From an uncultured Clostridium sp. (GTDB taxonomy: Bacteria; Bacillota; Clostridia; Lachnospirales; Lachnospiraceae), in assembly GCA_947178445.1 (NCBI GenBank), contig CAMWYJ010000014.1, positions 1 to 64,000 on the forward strand: a stretch of 64,000 nucleotides of DNA, read 5' to 3'. Every line of letters begins with the position of its first letter. Positions within the stretch are counted from its first letter, which is position 1. A model generated the notes under the pieces. That model was not told the DNA's origin, searched no databases, and saw only the letters and a list, made by a program, of their open reading frames with translations. Of this stretch, positions 16,833 through 25,880 are shown piece by piece. Made by a program: the position numbers and the translations under genes.

Positions 16833-17675
16833 TTATCGTCTTAAATTATTTGCCTGCTCCAGCATTTCATCTGATGCCTGAATGGCTTTGGAGTTCATTT
16901 CATAGGCTCTCTGGGCCACAATCATGTTTACCATTTCATCGGCAACCTGTACATTTGACATCTCAACATATTTTTGATGAACCTTGCTTGTAGCAAGCCC
17001 CGGAGTCGTGCTTTCCTCTCTTGCAGCACCAGAAGCTGCCGTTGCCTGATACATATTACTACCAACACTGTCAAGTCCTGCAGGATTGTTAAACTGTACC
17101 AGACCAATCTTCTGATTATATGCCTGCCCGTTCGCTGTCTGTGTAAGTGCCACCTGCTGTTCATCTGCCCCTTCAACAAACAAATTACCATCCTGATCCA
17201 CAATCAGACCATCCGTCTTATATCCATTCGGAATAATAATCGTATTGTTATTCTGGTCTAAAACAGGACAGCCATCCGATGTGCAAAGAATAACGCCTCC
17301 TTCCACCGGCTGTACATTAAAACTACCATCCCGGGTATAGCAAATTTCCCCGTCCCTGTTCCTGACCTTAAAAAATCCATTTCCTTCAATTGCCATATAT
17401 GTATTAACATCTACATCCTGCAGATTCCCCTGCTTAAATACAGTCGTAATGGATGCCACCCTTGTACCAAGACCAACCTGTGCAGGCACCGGCTTATTCT
17501 CGCCTGCATTGTTCGTAGACGGTGACTGAAGTGTCTGGTAAAGTAAAGACTTGAATTCGACGGTATCCTTCTTATATCCTGCTGTATTTACATTCGATAA
17601 ATTGTTTGCTATATTATCTAAGTTTGTCTGCTGGGCAATCATTCCCGATGCCGCAGACCACAATGAACGCATCAT
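16833..17675 (-). CDS. flgG: Flagellar distal rod protein FlgG (FlhP-like)
   Basis: The distal rod is built from FlgG-type proteins. The 280-residue product has the N-terminal rod signature (ANNLSNVNTAGYKKDTVEF, about residues 23-41). It also has the central LGTRV and EGNGFFKV motifs and the C-terminal D0 helix (MSNVQVADEMVNMIVAQRAYEMNSKAIQASDEML). AAGGAGGTAGGTTACT precedes ATG ATG. It forms a pair with the gene at 17690, corresponding to the mbl-flhO-flhP arrangement of B. subtilis. Confidence 0.9.
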   Translation of the reverse strand: MMRSLWSAASGMIAQQTNLDNIANNLSNVNTAGYKKDTVEFKSLLYQTLQSPSTNNAGENKPVPAQVGLGTRVASITTVFKQGNLQDVDVNTYMAIEGNGFFKVRNRDGEICYTRDGSFNVQPVEGGVILCTSDGCPVLDQNNNTIIIPNGYKTDGLIVDQDGNLFVEGADEQQVALTQTANGQAYNQKIGLVQFNNPAGLDSVGSNMYQATAASGAAREESTTPGLATSKVHQKYVEMSNVQVADEMVNMIVAQRAYEMNSKAIQASDEMLEQANNLRR

Positions 17676-17689
17676 AGTAACCTACCTCC

Positions 17690-18475
17690 TTATACTCTTC
17701 CAATTTCATTTGCGGTCTTTTCTAATGTACCATCTACAGTCTGTATCATCTTCTGCCCTGCTTCGTAAGCTCTTGTAATGGTAATCATATCAACCATTTC
17801 CTCAATTACATTGGTATTAGACATCTCCAAATATCCCTGGTTCACTGTCGCTGTACCCGCCTGTAACCCCGCTGCAGCTGTTGGTTCATACATGTTCTCG
17901 CCATAAAGCAGCAATGCCTGCGGATTTGCAAAACCTGCAATCCCAAGGGTTGCCACCTGCTGTCCATCAACAAGTACATTGCCACCTGCATCAAATGCCA
18001 CATTATTGGCTGTCTGTGCGCCTGGAATCTGAATCCGGTTACCATTCGTATCCAACACATAATCTCCATCCTTGGTAACAAGATAACCATCCGTGGTTAC
18101 AGTAAAGGAACCATCTCGAGTATATTTCGTACTGGTTACTCCCTGCTTGTTCGTTGTCTGAATGGTAAAGAATCCATCTCCACTAAGTGCTAAATCATAG
18201 GTGTTTCCGGTTTCACGAAGACTGCCCTGAGAAAAATCATGATAGGTTTCTCCAATCTTAACACCAAGGTTCATATTGCCGATTGCCACTTTATTACGAT
18301 TGTATTGGTTATTATCATGAATCCGGATTGTCAGCTCATCATCAAAAGACTGGGAAGTTACTCCCTGCTTCTTATAACCAGTCGTATCGGCATTTGCCAT
18401 GTTGTTTGAGATTACATCCAGGCGTTTCTGTTCGTTTATCATGCCGGTCCACGCTGTGTAAAGACCTCTTACCAT
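17690..18475 (-). CDS. flgF: Flagellar rod protein FlgF/FlhO-like
   Basis: The 261-residue protein belongs to the rod/hook family. It has MVRGLYTAWTGMINEQKRLD at the start, NNMANADTTGYKKQGVTSQS next, LSGDGFFTIQT in the middle, and a C-terminal D0 helix (NTNVIEEMVDMITITRAYEAGQKMIQTVDGTLE). The ATG at 18475 follows AAAAAAGGAGTTGACAAG; an in-frame start 12 codons earlier lacks this. By position after mreB/mbl it corresponds to FlhO. FlgF versus FlgG naming within this family is partly conventional. Confidence 0.87.
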   Translation of the reverse strand: MVRGLYTAWTGMINEQKRLDVISNNMANADTTGYKKQGVTSQSFDDELTIRIHDNNQYNRNKVAIGNMNLGVKIGETYHDFSQGSLRETGNTYDLALSGDGFFTIQTTNKQGVTSTKYTRDGSFTVTTDGYLVTKDGDYVLDTNGNRIQIPGAQTANNVAFDAGGNVLVDGQQVATLGIAGFANPQALLLYGENMYEPTAAAGLQAGTATVNQGYLEMSNTNVIEEMVDMITITRAYEAGQKMIQTVDGTLEKTANEIGRV

Positions 18476-18584
18476 CTTGTCAACTCCTTTTTTATTTATC
18501 CTTTGTTTCACTCAATCTCATTGAGGACAAAGGTCAACTCACACATAAACATATAAAATACATGTTTCAAATGCTTTTTTCCTG

Positions 18585-19583
18585 CTAATCCTCTTCTGTT
18601 ACGCCACTTAAAAATTCAATATATTTACCGGTTCCGATTGCTACACAGGTAAGCGGATCCTCTGCAGTCATCGTTGTGATGCCGGTCTCTTCCTCAATCA
18701 ATTCCTCCAGACCATGAAGTAACGCTCCACCACCTGTTAACACGATACCACGGTCTGCAATATCTGCTGCAAGCTCTGGGGGTGTCTTCTCAAGTACGGA
18801 ATGAACAGCCTCAATAATCTGCTCTGTTACTTCCTCCAATGCCTCTACCGTCTCATCCGAGGTCACAGTAACTGTCCTTGGAAGTCCTGTCACAAGGTTA
18901 CGCCCCCGGATATCCAATGTAAGATTTTCCGGACGACGATAGCAGGTGCCAATCTTAATCTTAATCTCTTCTGCTGTACGTTCTCCAATCAAAAGATTAT
19001 GCTTCTTTCTCATATAACGCACAATCGCCTCATCAAAATCATCTCCTGCGGTTTTAATAGAGGTACTCACTACTGTTCCGCCCAAAGAAATGACCGCAAT
19101 ATCTGCAGTTCCACCGCCAATATCTACAATCATGTTGCCACACGGTCTTGCAATATCAATTCCGGCTCCGATTGCTGCAGCTACCGGCTCTTCAATAATA
19201 GACACATCACGTGCCCCTGCCTGATAGGTTGCATCCTCAACCGCCTTTTTCTCAACCTCTGTAACACCACTTGGCACACATACGGAAATCCTTGGCCTTC
19301 TTCCAAAGAAGCTCTTTCCCACCGCCTTCTGGATAAAATACTTAAGCATTTTCTCTGTAATGCGGTAATCGGAAATAACACCCTGTCGAAGTGGTCTTAC
19401 TGCCACAATATTACCCGGTGTTCTTCCAAGCATCATTCTCGCTTCCTCGCCAATCGCCTTGATCCGATTGGTATCACGATCAAATGCCACAACAGATGGC
19501 TCCTTTAAAACAACACCCTTCCCCTTCACATATACGAGAATGCTTGCTGTTCCCAAATCAATTCCTATATCTGAACTTGCCAT
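18585..19583 (-). CDS. mreB: MreB/Mbl actin-like cell-shape protein
   Basis: MreB-family actins form membrane-associated filaments that organise wall synthesis. The 332-residue product has all five actin nucleotide motifs: phosphate-1 GIDLGTAS (about 7-14), connect-1 near VEDATYQAG, phosphate-2 VDIGGGTADIAV (about 158-169), adenosine LTGGGALLHG (about 286-295) and connect-2. It is directly upstream of flgF-flgG, as mbl is upstream of flhO-flhP in B. subtilis. A sigma-28-like promoter precedes it, so this copy may be made with the flagellar rod. Confidence 0.92.
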   Translation of the reverse strand: MASSDIGIDLGTASILVYVKGKGVVLKEPSVVAFDRDTNRIKAIGEEARMMLGRTPGNIVAVRPLRQGVISDYRITEKMLKYFIQKAVGKSFFGRRPRISVCVPSGVTEVEKKAVEDATYQAGARDVSIIEEPVAAAIGAGIDIARPCGNMIVDIGGGTADIAVISLGGTVVSTSIKTAGDDFDEAIVRYMRKKHNLLIGERTAEEIKIKIGTCYRRPENLTLDIRGRNLVTGLPRTVTVTSDETVEALEEVTEQIIEAVHSVLEKTPPELAADIADRGIVLTGGGALLHGLEELIEEETGITTMTAEDPLTCVAIGTGKYIEFLSGVTEED

Positions 19584-19602
19584 ATTCGTACTCCTTTCTT
19601 AT

Positions 19603-19628
19603 ATATCGGCATATTTTTATAGAACTTA
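19603..19628 (-). promoter_or_regulatory. Sigma-28-like promoter of mreB-flgF-flgG
   Basis: Minus strand: TAAG, 15-bp spacer, CCGATAT (within GCCGATATA). It sits in the 85-bp gap between the PAS/GAF gene and mreB, with a short leader ending in GAAAGGAG. It is the strongest hint that this mreB belongs to the motility regulon. Confidence 0.6.
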
Positions 19629-19668
19629 ACACTTTTTGATATGGTTTTTCTGTATCATAATATTAATG

Positions 19669-22161
19669 TCATTTTTTATTTTTGCTCTTCTTAAGGATAA
19701 TCAGACTATAATCTCCATCAAAGGCATCTAAATGCACCTCTACAATATTCATAATCTGATCCAGCTCTTTCATATAGCTTTGCCATTTTGTGACTTTTTT
19801 ATTAGCAATAAATCGCTTCCGTACACCGCCCATTTTTTTGTAGTGTTCCATCTCGTCATAGACAATGTCCTTTGCAGCCATACCAACCACATCATAACCA
19901 AACAATTTACCCATTGCTTTGTTTGCATAAACAATATCTCCCAAACGGTTATCCTTCATAAACACAGCCTCCCGGATGTGCTCATAAACTTCTAAAAAGC
20001 TTCCCTTCGAAATACCATTATTGCGGTCTTTTTGACCACCAAACAGGATTTCTGCAAACAAATCACTTACCATGGAGCCAAATTCCATATCACGTTCTTC
20101 AAACAGATGTGCCTTTATGGTGTCCGCAAACACCATGTATCCTCTCACCTTATCTCCCACCATTAATGATACAATTAACATGGATTTTGCTCCCGAATAA
20201 TAGAGCAATTCCTTGTCAGCTTCTCTCTGGGATGTACTGTTCACGGCAAGCACTCTGTTGTCACCCATCCGTTTTTGATAATTCTGATATTCAGCAGCCG
20301 ACATTTCCATTTTGTTAAAAAATTCCGGTTCTTCTCCTGTACGATTCCATGTATAGTATTTTTCCGCATTTCCATGTTCTTTATTCTCAATATAGATACC
20401 AATGTTCGCAACATCCATGTAAAATGCAGTCTTTTGACAAATTTCGACAATTGCTGACTCGCCTTTTGCCACCATCGCCTCCATAAGCTCCTCCATAAGC
20501 TTTCTTCCCTGCTGCTCCTTATCAAGCTGTATTTCTGAAAGTTTCCGAAGCCTGCTTTCCCTTTCAGCTATTTCATCTGCATAAAAGCTCTTAGCAATCA
20601 TATTCGCCAGCTTCCACTGTTTTTGTGCCACATCACCAAGAATAATAATCTCTTTATGGTTAAAATCTGTCAGTACCCAGTAGGCGGCCACCGTTTCCCT
20701 CATCATAATCGGTGCAAATACCATGTGAACCTCTAACATATCCACTGTAAATGTCGCACTAATCGGAATGATCTGCTCCTTCACACGTTCTGAGATTTCA
20801 GCAAATTGTTCTTTGAACTGCGGCCGTTCAACCAAATCATAAAACTGACCCATATCCTTCATTGGTCCCACCGGCTTTGTAATCAAATGTCCTTCTGTAT
20901 CCAGCACAACATTGTAATAATCTGCCTGTCCATTTATCGCTTCTGTCAGCTCCTGAAGCCGTTCTAACACTTCCTTATCTGTCTGGTCAATAACCGGCAT
21001 TTCAATCTTATTATTATCTGTAGATGCTACTTCATCTGAAAAACCTTCTCTTGCAGCAGCCAATTCCTGTTCCATCATTTTCTGCTCTGTGATATCCGTC
21101 AGCAAAAATGAAATCTGTGCTTCGCCATCCTCATTCCGGTTAACGGCAAGCTCATTGAGTACCCAGATCTGTTTACCGTCATCCCGCACCATACGATAGG
21201 TATGAACATAATCGGTTACTCCACCGGCAATTGCCCGATAAATAGTCTCAATCACCCGGTCTCTGTCATCCGGATGAATATAATCCTCTGTCAGCTTATA
21301 TCCCTTTTTCAATGCCTCCACGTTCATTCCAACCATGCCTGCATTTGAAGAGATATAAGCAAGCTCCCGCTTGCCCGGCTTATATGTCTTAACCAAAACC
21401 ACACTCTTCATCTTATCAATCGCATGATTCAAATAATCGCTCTCTTTTTTACGATACATTTCCTCCCGCAAGTCAAATACTAAAAATTCAATTGCGTCAA
21501 AATTTCCATACTCATTATATACATAATGCACATTAACCCGGATTGGTACAAGTTCCCTTGCTTCCGTAAACACCCGGCACTCTAATACAAGCTCCTCCTC
21601 ACGCTTCGCAGCAGCCTGTCTTATGGCTTCGTTCACACGTTCCCTATCTCGTTCACATATCAATTCCTCTAAAGTAATTTTGTTATCATACAACTGCTCA
21701 CTGGTATACCCATATACATTAATATTCTTGGAAACATACTCCACTCTGTAATCCCGCTCATGTTTTGCCATATAAATAGACACAATTCCGGCCTGGGAAA
21801 GCACGCGCTCTAACACAAGGCTTCCAAGCTTCATCTGCGATTCAAAGAGTATCGTATAAACAAGTGTTCCATCCAAATCCATTTCATTTATCAGACCACT
21901 GATGGCATATTCATGTTCATCTGCCACAAGCCTTAGCCTGTGCCACATGATACTCTTTTTACTGTGAAGCATCTCCCAGAAATCCTTCTTGACCATCGTT
22001 CTCCCAGATTCCATTTGCAAATGCTCTACCTGCTTGCCAATCACAAGCTCTGCTTCATAATTCATATAAAGCACCTTGCCTGTCTCTGCCTCAAACATCA
22101 CCATCGGATATTCTATATTTTCTGCAAATTGTTTATAGCTATCGATACGTTCTTTACTCAT
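19669..22161 (-). CDS. Multi-PAS/GAF sensory protein without output domain
   Basis: This soluble 830-residue protein has PAS-like units at about 8-115, 130-235 and 245-370. The third ends in the classic FLLTDITEQKMMEQELAAARE linker. A ligand-binding-like segment follows at 400-545. Next come a coiled coil, a GAF-like domain (about 575-715) and a final PAS (about 735-825). I see no histidine kinase, GGDEF/EAL, phosphatase, methyl-accepting or DNA-binding domain and no transmembrane segment. It must therefore act through a partner. It is encoded with a DivIVA-like protein upstream and mreB/flagellar rod genes downstream. TAGGAGATAAAT precedes the ATG. Its function is unknown; domain limits are by eye. 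Confidence 0.75.
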   Translation of the reverse strand: MSKERIDSYKQFAENIEYPMVMFEAETGKVLYMNYEAELVIGKQVEHLQMESGRTMVKKDFWEMLHSKKSIMWHRLRLVADEHEYAISGLINEMDLDGTLVYTILFESQMKLGSLVLERVLSQAGIVSIYMAKHERDYRVEYVSKNINVYGYTSEQLYDNKITLEELICERDRERVNEAIRQAAAKREEELVLECRVFTEARELVPIRVNVHYVYNEYGNFDAIEFLVFDLREEMYRKKESDYLNHAIDKMKSVVLVKTYKPGKRELAYISSNAGMVGMNVEALKKGYKLTEDYIHPDDRDRVIETIYRAIAGGVTDYVHTYRMVRDDGKQIWVLNELAVNRNEDGEAQISFLLTDITEQKMMEQELAAAREGFSDEVASTDNNKIEMPVIDQTDKEVLERLQELTEAINGQADYYNVVLDTEGHLITKPVGPMKDMGQFYDLVERPQFKEQFAEISERVKEQIIPISATFTVDMLEVHMVFAPIMMRETVAAYWVLTDFNHKEIIILGDVAQKQWKLANMIAKSFYADEIAERESRLRKLSEIQLDKEQQGRKLMEELMEAMVAKGESAIVEICQKTAFYMDVANIGIYIENKEHGNAEKYYTWNRTGEEPEFFNKMEMSAAEYQNYQKRMGDNRVLAVNSTSQREADKELLYYSGAKSMLIVSLMVGDKVRGYMVFADTIKAHLFEERDMEFGSMVSDLFAEILFGGQKDRNNGISKGSFLEVYEHIREAVFMKDNRLGDIVYANKAMGKLFGYDVVGMAAKDIVYDEMEHYKKMGGVRKRFIANKKVTKWQSYMKELDQIMNIVEVHLDAFDGDYSLIILKKSKNKK

Positions 22162-22212
22162 ATTTATCTCCTACTATTTCTGACCGTTTGCCCTGTTCAT
22201 ATAAGACATCTC

Positions 22213-23136
22213 CTACTGCTGGAATTTAATTTGCGGAATCTCATCATCCTCACCATCCGTAAGGACCGGGGGCTCCGGCTGCTTACTGATGCCACCAAAC
22301 GCTTTATCTGAAATCATCTTTGTCTCATTGCATGCCCTCACAACGCCTTCTACAGATTCCATCAGACTTGCCATATAAGTGCTCACATTCTCACACTCCC
22401 GTTTCATGGATCCACGAATTGTTACTACCTTCTCCCTTGCCTCTGAAAGCATCTTATCCTTTTCCTCCTGCGCAGCCGTTAAAAGCTTGCGGCACTCTGA
22501 TTCTGTCTTTGCACAGGACTGCTTATATTCCTCCTCTGCACGAATACGAAGCTTGTCTCGTTCTTCCTCTGCGCGGCGCATAATATTATTGCTCTGTTTC
22601 TCACTGTCATCAATCAGATTCTGGCTTCTATTTTGTGCATCCGTTATCATATTCATACTCTCTGTTTTTGCGTTTTCTAAAAGCTTATCGCTCTCCTCCC
22701 TTGCAGAAAGCAGTATCTGCTTGCTGTTTTCCTCTGCCTCCGAAAGCATTTTTTCACTCTTTTCTTCTGCTTCCTTCATCATAACGGTACAACGCTCATT
22801 CGTCTCTACTAAGGTTTTGGAAATTGCCTCCATTTTACTGGTGTAATCCTTTGCATTTTCCTCCTGCTCGGCGAGTTTTCTATTTGCCTTCTCCAGCTCC
22901 TGCTGCAAAGATTCATTATATTTTTGCATATTTTCAATCGCCTGGTTATTCTCTGAACTCATACTGTCTTTGACAAGCTGCAAGCTCTTCACAGTCTCAG
23001 AAAGCTTGCTGATGGTCTGCTTTAAATCGGCAATATCCTGCATATGCTCCTTTCTCATCTGATCAATATACTGTTCTACAGCAACTTTATCATATCCGCC
23101 AAAGGATACTGTTTTGAATCTTTCTTCTCTTGCCAT
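22213..23136 (-). CDS. DivIVA-domain coiled-coil protein
   Basis: The N-terminus (RFKTVSFGGYDKVAVEQYID, residues 6-25) resembles the membrane-curvature-sensing DivIVA/GpsB domain. Residues about 35-255 form an almost unbroken coiled coil rich in E, K and A with repeating SEAEE/REESDKLLENAK-type units. The C-terminus is acidic and proline-containing. At 307 residues it is longer than B. subtilis DivIVA. It probably localises at poles or septa and may place the adjacent sensor or flagellar components; that is inference from position. Confidence 0.72.
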   Translation of the reverse strand: MAREERFKTVSFGGYDKVAVEQYIDQMRKEHMQDIADLKQTISKLSETVKSLQLVKDSMSSENNQAIENMQKYNESLQQELEKANRKLAEQEENAKDYTSKMEAISKTLVETNERCTVMMKEAEEKSEKMLSEAEENSKQILLSAREESDKLLENAKTESMNMITDAQNRSQNLIDDSEKQSNNIMRRAEEERDKLRIRAEEEYKQSCAKTESECRKLLTAAQEEKDKMLSEAREKVVTIRGSMKRECENVSTYMASLMESVEGVVRACNETKMISDKAFGGISKQPEPPVLTDGEDDEIPQIKFQQ

Positions 23137-23277
23137 GTTACCTTTCTCCTTTTTTTAAATTCACCTTTCGCAACCAGCACCTACATATAGACATTATTAT
23201 TGCTATTATATCAATATTTTACTATAAATGCTACCTTCTTTTTTGGGGAGTTTTTTCTGAAATATATGGAAAAATGA

Positions 23278-23306
23278 TTGTCCGAACGGAAATCCTCTGC
23301 TATACT
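23278..23306 (+). promoter_or_regulatory. Sigma-A-type promoter of the TraX-like gene
   Basis: TTGTCC and TATACT are separated by exactly 17 bp, about 60 bp before the plus-strand start codon. The region between the divergent genes is otherwise AT-rich. Confidence 0.6.
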
Positions 23307-23367
23307 TGAGAAAGCTAAGATTCATTCCTTAAGTCACTATAAAATTTGAGAAGAAAGGTAAGATGTT

Positions 23368-24039
23368 ATGGATGACAAACCAAAAGGACTTTTTGACAAC
23401 TTCACCCTGAAAATGATTGCAATTATTTCCATGGTAATTGACCATGTAGGATATATATTTTTAGACTATGGAACAACGCAGTATGCTGTCTTCCGCGGAA
23501 TCGGAAGGATTGCTTTTCCAATTTTTTGTTTTTTGATTGTTGAGGGTTTCCATCACACAAGAAGCCATGTAAACTATCTGATCCGCCTATGTATCTTTGC
23601 ACTGTTATCCGAAATACCCTTTGATCTGGCTTTCCGGGGAACATTGTTTGACCTGTCACACCAAAATGTATTTATCACTTTGGCATTCGGTCTCGCTTCT
23701 ATCTTTTGCCTGGAAGAAATGAACAACCGCCGCCTTTTCATAATTCCACTGGTTGCCATGTGGGCTGCCGCTTACCTGGTTCATTGCGACTATGGTATTG
23801 GTGGTGTCCTTTTGATTAATATGTTTTATCTCACAAAAAAAAGTCCATGGATGCGAGTTATTCTGGCCGCTCTGATTATGTATCTATTCTATGGACCATC
23901 CGAGCTTTTCGGTCTGATGGCTTTACCACTGATCATGCTTTACAACGGAAAACATGGCACCTCACTGAAAATGATATTCTACTGGTTTTACCCGGTTCAC
24001 CTTCTGGTGCTGCATTTTCTTTCTGTTTATATATTTTAG
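23368..24039 (+). CDS. TraX family membrane protein
   Basis: This is a 223-residue integral membrane protein with about seven hydrophobic helices. It opens FDNFTLKMIAIISMVIDHVG and contains RGIGRIAFPIFCFLIVEGF, both typical of the TraX/acyltransferase-3-like family. TraX acetylates pilin in F plasmids, but chromosomal firmicute members have no proven substrate; a surface-polymer acyltransferase role is plausible. GAAAGGTAAGATGTT precedes the ATG. It is a single gene, divergent from the DivIVA-like gene and convergent with the zinc transporter, with its own promoter and terminator. Confidence 0.8.
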   Translation: MDDKPKGLFDNFTLKMIAIISMVIDHVGYIFLDYGTTQYAVFRGIGRIAFPIFCFLIVEGFHHTRSHVNYLIRLCIFALLSEIPFDLAFRGTLFDLSHQNVFITLAFGLASIFCLEEMNNRRLFIIPLVAMWAAAYLVHCDYGIGGVLLINMFYLTKKSPWMRVILAALIMYLFYGPSELFGLMALPLIMLYNGKHGTSLKMIFYWFYPVHLLVLHFLSVYIF

Positions 24040-24050
24040 AAACAGCAAAA

Positions 24051-24092
24051 AACATCGAAACCTTACATGATAATCAGGTTTCGATGTTTTTT
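24051..24092 (+). terminator. Bidirectional terminator after the TraX-like gene
   Basis: A perfect 12-bp stem (AACATCGAAACC/GGTTTCGATGTT) with a 14-base loop is flanked by A- and T-runs on both sides. It can therefore serve the plus-strand gene and also the minus-strand transporter operon that ends at 24205. Confidence 0.85.
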
Positions 24093-24204
24093 ACTCTACA
24101 TATTTTCAAATGCATACTGCAATAGATGGTTATCTATGCTTTCTTTTTTTCTGTTTCTCTGCCATATCTGGCTTTTGTATGCAACCCCCGCAACGATTTC
24201 ACCC

Positions 24205-25002
24205 TCACCTGCTACGTTTTACCGCCATCAGCAAAATCAGAACAACAACACCAATCAATACAATCGTTCCTCCCGGTTTTAAATTCCAGTAATACGATAA
24301 AAACAGACCGGTAACCGTAAATAACAACGCAAAACATACGGAATAAATCACCGTCTTTTTATAGCTGTCGGCAACCTGCATCGCACAAGCCACCGGAATC
24401 ACCATAAGCGATGAAACAATAAGCGCTCCCACACTTCTTGCTGCTACAGACACTGTGATTGCTGTCAGCAGTGTAATAACAAAATTAATCTTTTTCACTG
24501 GCACTCCGTAAAGCTCTGCCCCCTGCTCATCAAAGGTGATAAACATCAATTCCTTATAGAGCAGTATAAAAGCTGCCACAACAATAACCGTCACGATTAT
24601 CACCATAATCACCTCTGTATCGGTAATTGCAACAATACTTCCAAATAAAAAAGAATTAAATGCAGCACCATCCTCTATAAAGCCAGACAGCACACTTGCC
24701 AATCCAATCCCCACTGACATAATAATGGATATCGAAATTTCCGCATATTTAGGCAGGGATTTGCGGATGACCTCAATACTAAAAGCCGCCAGCACACAAA
24801 CAAAAACCGCACCGATAATTGGATTCACACCGAGAATCAGCCCGATTGCCACACCGGCAAGCGAAGTATGCGACAGGGCATCCCCAATCATGGAAAGCCT
24901 TTTTAACACCACAATTACACCGATTAATGGAATAATGACCGCAAGGAGGATTCCCACCAAAAATGCCTTTTGCATAAATGCATACTGAAAAATATCTAGC
25001 AT
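24205..25002 (-). CDS. znuB: Zinc/manganese-type ABC transporter permease (ZnuB family)
   Basis: The 265-residue membrane protein has about eight to nine helices and the family signatures KRLSMIGDALSHTSLAGVAIG (about residues 34-54) and GALIVSSLMVIPVACAMQ. It belongs to the ABC-3 family that imports Zn or Mn. It overlaps the ATPase gene by 7 bp, so translation is probably coupled. No periplasmic-type binding lipoprotein gene is present in the neighbourhood; the transporter must use one encoded elsewhere. The metal cannot be read from sequence. Confidence 0.88.
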   Translation of the reverse strand: MLDIFQYAFMQKAFLVGILLAVIIPLIGVIVVLKRLSMIGDALSHTSLAGVAIGLILGVNPIIGAVFVCVLAAFSIEVIRKSLPKYAEISISIIMSVGIGLASVLSGFIEDGAAFNSFLFGSIVAITDTEVIMVIIVTVIVVAAFILLYKELMFITFDEQGAELYGVPVKKINFVITLLTAITVSVAARSVGALIVSSLMVIPVACAMQVADSYKKTVIYSVCFALLFTVTGLFLSYYWNLKPGGTIVLIGVVVLILLMAVKRSR

Positions 25003-25877
25003 GTCGTATCCTCCTTCTTTGCAGTACCATCTTCCCTGCCTTTACCAAATGTCTTCTCCCGTGATGCCACCTGCTCTTCGCAAACCGTCTCCTTGTTCTT
25101 TCGCTTTCCTTTATAGGATGCATCATAAGGCTCCTCTTTTGGAACCTTTTTGGACTCATTGTTGTGTTTTTTATAACGGTTTGGTTTCGTGATAATCATC
25201 TTATCCTTCAACACTTCATCACAAAGGATTGAAGATTTATCAGGATGTACACTTCCATTACTGACATGGTAAAAACGATCCGTATACCGGGACACCTGCT
25301 CCATATTATGGGTTACCATTACAATCGTCATTCCATATTCATTGTTAAATCTTGAGAGAAGCTCATACAGCTTCTGCCCGGCCTCCTTATCAATTCCCGT
25401 AAGAGGCTCGTCCAACACCAGTAATTCCGGACTACTGATTAATGCTTTTGCAATCATCACCCGCTGCTGCTGTCCTCCGGATAGCTCTGAAAGCATACGT
25501 TTTCTATAATCCTGCATGCCCACCAGCCCTAAGGTATCTGCCACCTTTTTTCTGTGTTCCTTCTTTGGCAGGTGAAACATTCCAAGCTCCGCATACAGAC
25601 CGGTCATCACAACCTCCTCCACATTCGCCGGAAAGTTCGCCGCACCGGAAAACCCTACCTGTGGCACATAACCAATCCGGCCGGTATTCACGGCAATCGT
25701 TCCGCCATCCGGTACCAATTGTCCTAAGATCAGCTTCATCAGCGTGCTCTTACCGGCACCATTTGCACCGATAATCCCCACATACTCCTGCCGTTTTACT
25801 ATAAAATTGATGTCATGCAAAATGCTCTCCTTACCATAGCCAAAACTCACATTCTGCAATTCAATTATATTATCCAT
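24996..25877 (-). CDS. znuC: Zinc/manganese-type ABC transporter ATP-binding protein (ZnuC family)
   Basis: The 293-residue ATPase has Walker A GANGAGKST (37-45), signature LSGGQQQR (about 136-143), Walker B LLVLDEPLTGID and the switch histidine VTHN. After the usual domain (about 215 residues) it carries a roughly 70-residue tail rich in lysine and glutamate. That tail is not part of the core fold and is of unknown use. It is 3 bp from the HIT gene upstream and overlaps the permease gene downstream. Confidence 0.88.
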   Translation of the reverse strand: MDNIIELQNVSFGYGKESILHDINFIVKRQEYVGIIGANGAGKSTLMKLILGQLVPDGGTIAVNTGRIGYVPQVGFSGAANFPANVEEVVMTGLYAELGMFHLPKKEHRKKVADTLGLVGMQDYRKRMLSELSGGQQQRVMIAKALISSPELLVLDEPLTGIDKEAGQKLYELLSRFNNEYGMTIVMVTHNMEQVSRYTDRFYHVSNGSVHPDKSSILCDEVLKDKMIITKPNRYKKHNNESKKVPKEEPYDASYKGKRKNKETVCEEQVASREKTFGKGREDGTAKKEDTTC

Positions 25878-25880
25878 ATT

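Noticed and set aside
18801..19508. Long open frame of 235 codons on the plus strand
   Set aside because: It is exactly antisense to mreB, cysteine- and histidine-rich without domain character, and has no ribosome binding site; a shadow of the codon structure of mreB.
22379..22846. 155-codon plus-strand serine-rich frame
   Set aside because: Antisense to the coiled-coil gene; the serine/leucine richness mirrors GAA/GCA codons on the other strand.
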